Shown here in pieces: positions 5,298-5,766 of a stretch of DNA of 5,766 nucleotides. The position numbers and the translations under genes are program-made. The stretch spans positions 1 through 5,766 of the forward strand of contig CAZONM010000374.1 of the NCBI GenBank assembly GCA_964580865.1, given 5' to 3'. The DNA comes from JACOUT01 sp964580865 (GTDB lineage Bacteria; Myxococcota; UBA727; VGSZ01). Every line of letters starts with the position of its first letter. The stretch's first letter is position 1. Below the pieces are notes generated by a model. That model worked only from the letters and a program-made list of their open reading frames with translations, was not told where the DNA came from and did not search any database.

Positions 5298-5328
5298 GAC
5301 GCGTCTGGCCGGGTAGGCCAGACGCGTC
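5298..5328 (+). terminator. Perfect 13-bp hairpin after the Spy/CpxP-like gene
   Basis: gacgcgtctggcc (5298-5310), five-base loop gggta, then its exact complement ggccagacgcgtc (5316-5328). Its place 29 bases after a stop codon suggests transcription termination, but no T-tract follows on either strand. It ends only 3 bases before the next ATG (5332), so it could instead block or shape initiation of that gene. Confidence 0.5.
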
Positions 5329-5331
5329 GCC

Positions 5332-5718
5332 ATGCCTGGTGTCGACGACAACGAGCCCTCGCCCCCCGCCCCGATCACCGCCGACGGCGCGCCCGCGCAG
5401 TCCGGCGACGCCACTTCGGCCGCCGTCAAGGTCACCGCCGTCGACACCGGCCGTCGCATCGACCCGTCGGCCCTGCAGCGGACGCGCCCCAGCGTGTCGC
5501 GCGGCGACGATCGCAAGGGACCTCGGCCCGAGCGCACGGGCCCCGTCGTCGAGCGCATCAACGTGCGGCGCGCCGAGCAGACGGCCGAGGGCGAGCACGA
5601 CGCCACCGTCGAGGGCGCGCCGGCCCCCGACGCCACCACCGTGGAGCGCCCGCTCACGCACCACGCCGACGCCCCCGAGGGCGAGCGCCCGCCCCGCCGC
5701 GAGGGGCGCCCCGGCGGT
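5332..5718 (+). CDS. Hypothetical disordered protein, N-terminal 129 residues (cut by contig end)
   Basis: An open frame from ATG 5332, the first start after an in-frame TAG at 5314, reads to the end of genuine sequence: 129 residues of MPGVDDNEPSPPAP type. It is rich in Ala, Pro, Asp, Glu and Arg, with no hydrophobic core, signal peptide or recognisable domain. One more ordered-looking patch is GPVVERINVRRAEQTAEGE (about residues 76-94). Third codon positions are G/C-rich, which supports coding. It may be a disordered N-terminal extension of a larger protein whose folded part lies beyond the contig. No ribosome site is visible because the hairpin occupies the leader. The frame stays open through the adapter and would append the artefactual residues SEEHTSELQS, which must be discarded. 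No function assigned. Confidence 0.5.
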
Positions 5719-5766
5719 AGATCGGAAGAGCACACGTCTGAACTCCAGTCACAACGTGATATCTCG
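5719..5766 (+). other. Illumina TruSeq adapter and index read-through (not genomic)
   Basis: From 5719 the sequence begins AGATCGGAAGAGCACACG and continues exactly as the TruSeq read 1 3' adapter to CAGTCAC at 5752. The 8-base index AACGTGAT (5753-5760) and the next adapter bases ATCTCG follow. It is library sequence assembled onto the contig end. Minus-strand frames starting here (MCSSDL, MLFRST) are artefacts. Confidence 0.98.

Noticed and set aside
4432..5735. Long minus-strand open frames covering the right end
   Set aside because: They start inside the adapter (MCSSDL, MLFRST) and run antisense to the Spy/CpxP-like and hypothetical genes. Composition is that of GC-rich shadow frames, with no recognisable domain.

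Overview
The window is very GC-rich bacterial DNA with G or C at almost every third codon position and long antisense shadow frames. It holds eight genes, two of them cut by the window ends. The base composition, the SPOR-less RlpA lipoprotein, the Spy/CpxP-like protein with a His/Cys-rich head and the archaeal-type CMP-kinase-like protein would suit a Myxococcota-like (former deltaproteobacterial) lineage. That placement is inference. The last 48 bases (5719-5766) are Illumina TruSeq adapter plus index, so this is the untrimmed end of an assembled, probably metagenomic, contig. True genomic sequence stops at 5718.

Left half, minus strand (2669 down to 1): a compact operon read right to left. 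A pteridine-reductase-type SDR (FolM/PTR1 signature) is followed by a dihydroneopterin aldolase (FolB) domain fused to a cupin, then an ABC ATPase with degenerate motifs, then the start of a membrane protein that is probably its ABC-2-type permease. The first three genes overlap by 4 bases (GTGA) at each junction, so translation is probably coupled. The permease is separated by about 60 bases bounded by a perfect 13-bp inverted repeat whose inner arm contains the permease start codon. The first two genes point to reduced-pterin/folate chemistry. Why they are coupled to an export-type ABC system is unknown and is the most interesting biology here.

Right half, plus strand: after an 81-base divergent gap come a cytidylate-kinase-like P-loop kinase and, 7 bases after its stop, an RlpA-type lipoprotein with a double-psi beta-barrel domain and a Pro/Ala linker built from a 15-bp tandem repeat. 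Then follow a small uncharacterised gene (4229-4621), a Spy/CpxP-like (LTxxQ) protein whose N-terminus is His/Cys-rich and has no signal peptide (4774-5268), a perfect 13-bp hairpin, and the N-terminal part of a disordered hypothetical protein (5332-5718) that runs into the adapter.

There are no tRNA or rRNA genes, CRISPR arrays, transposases or attachment sites. No gene-free stretch exceeds 300 bases.
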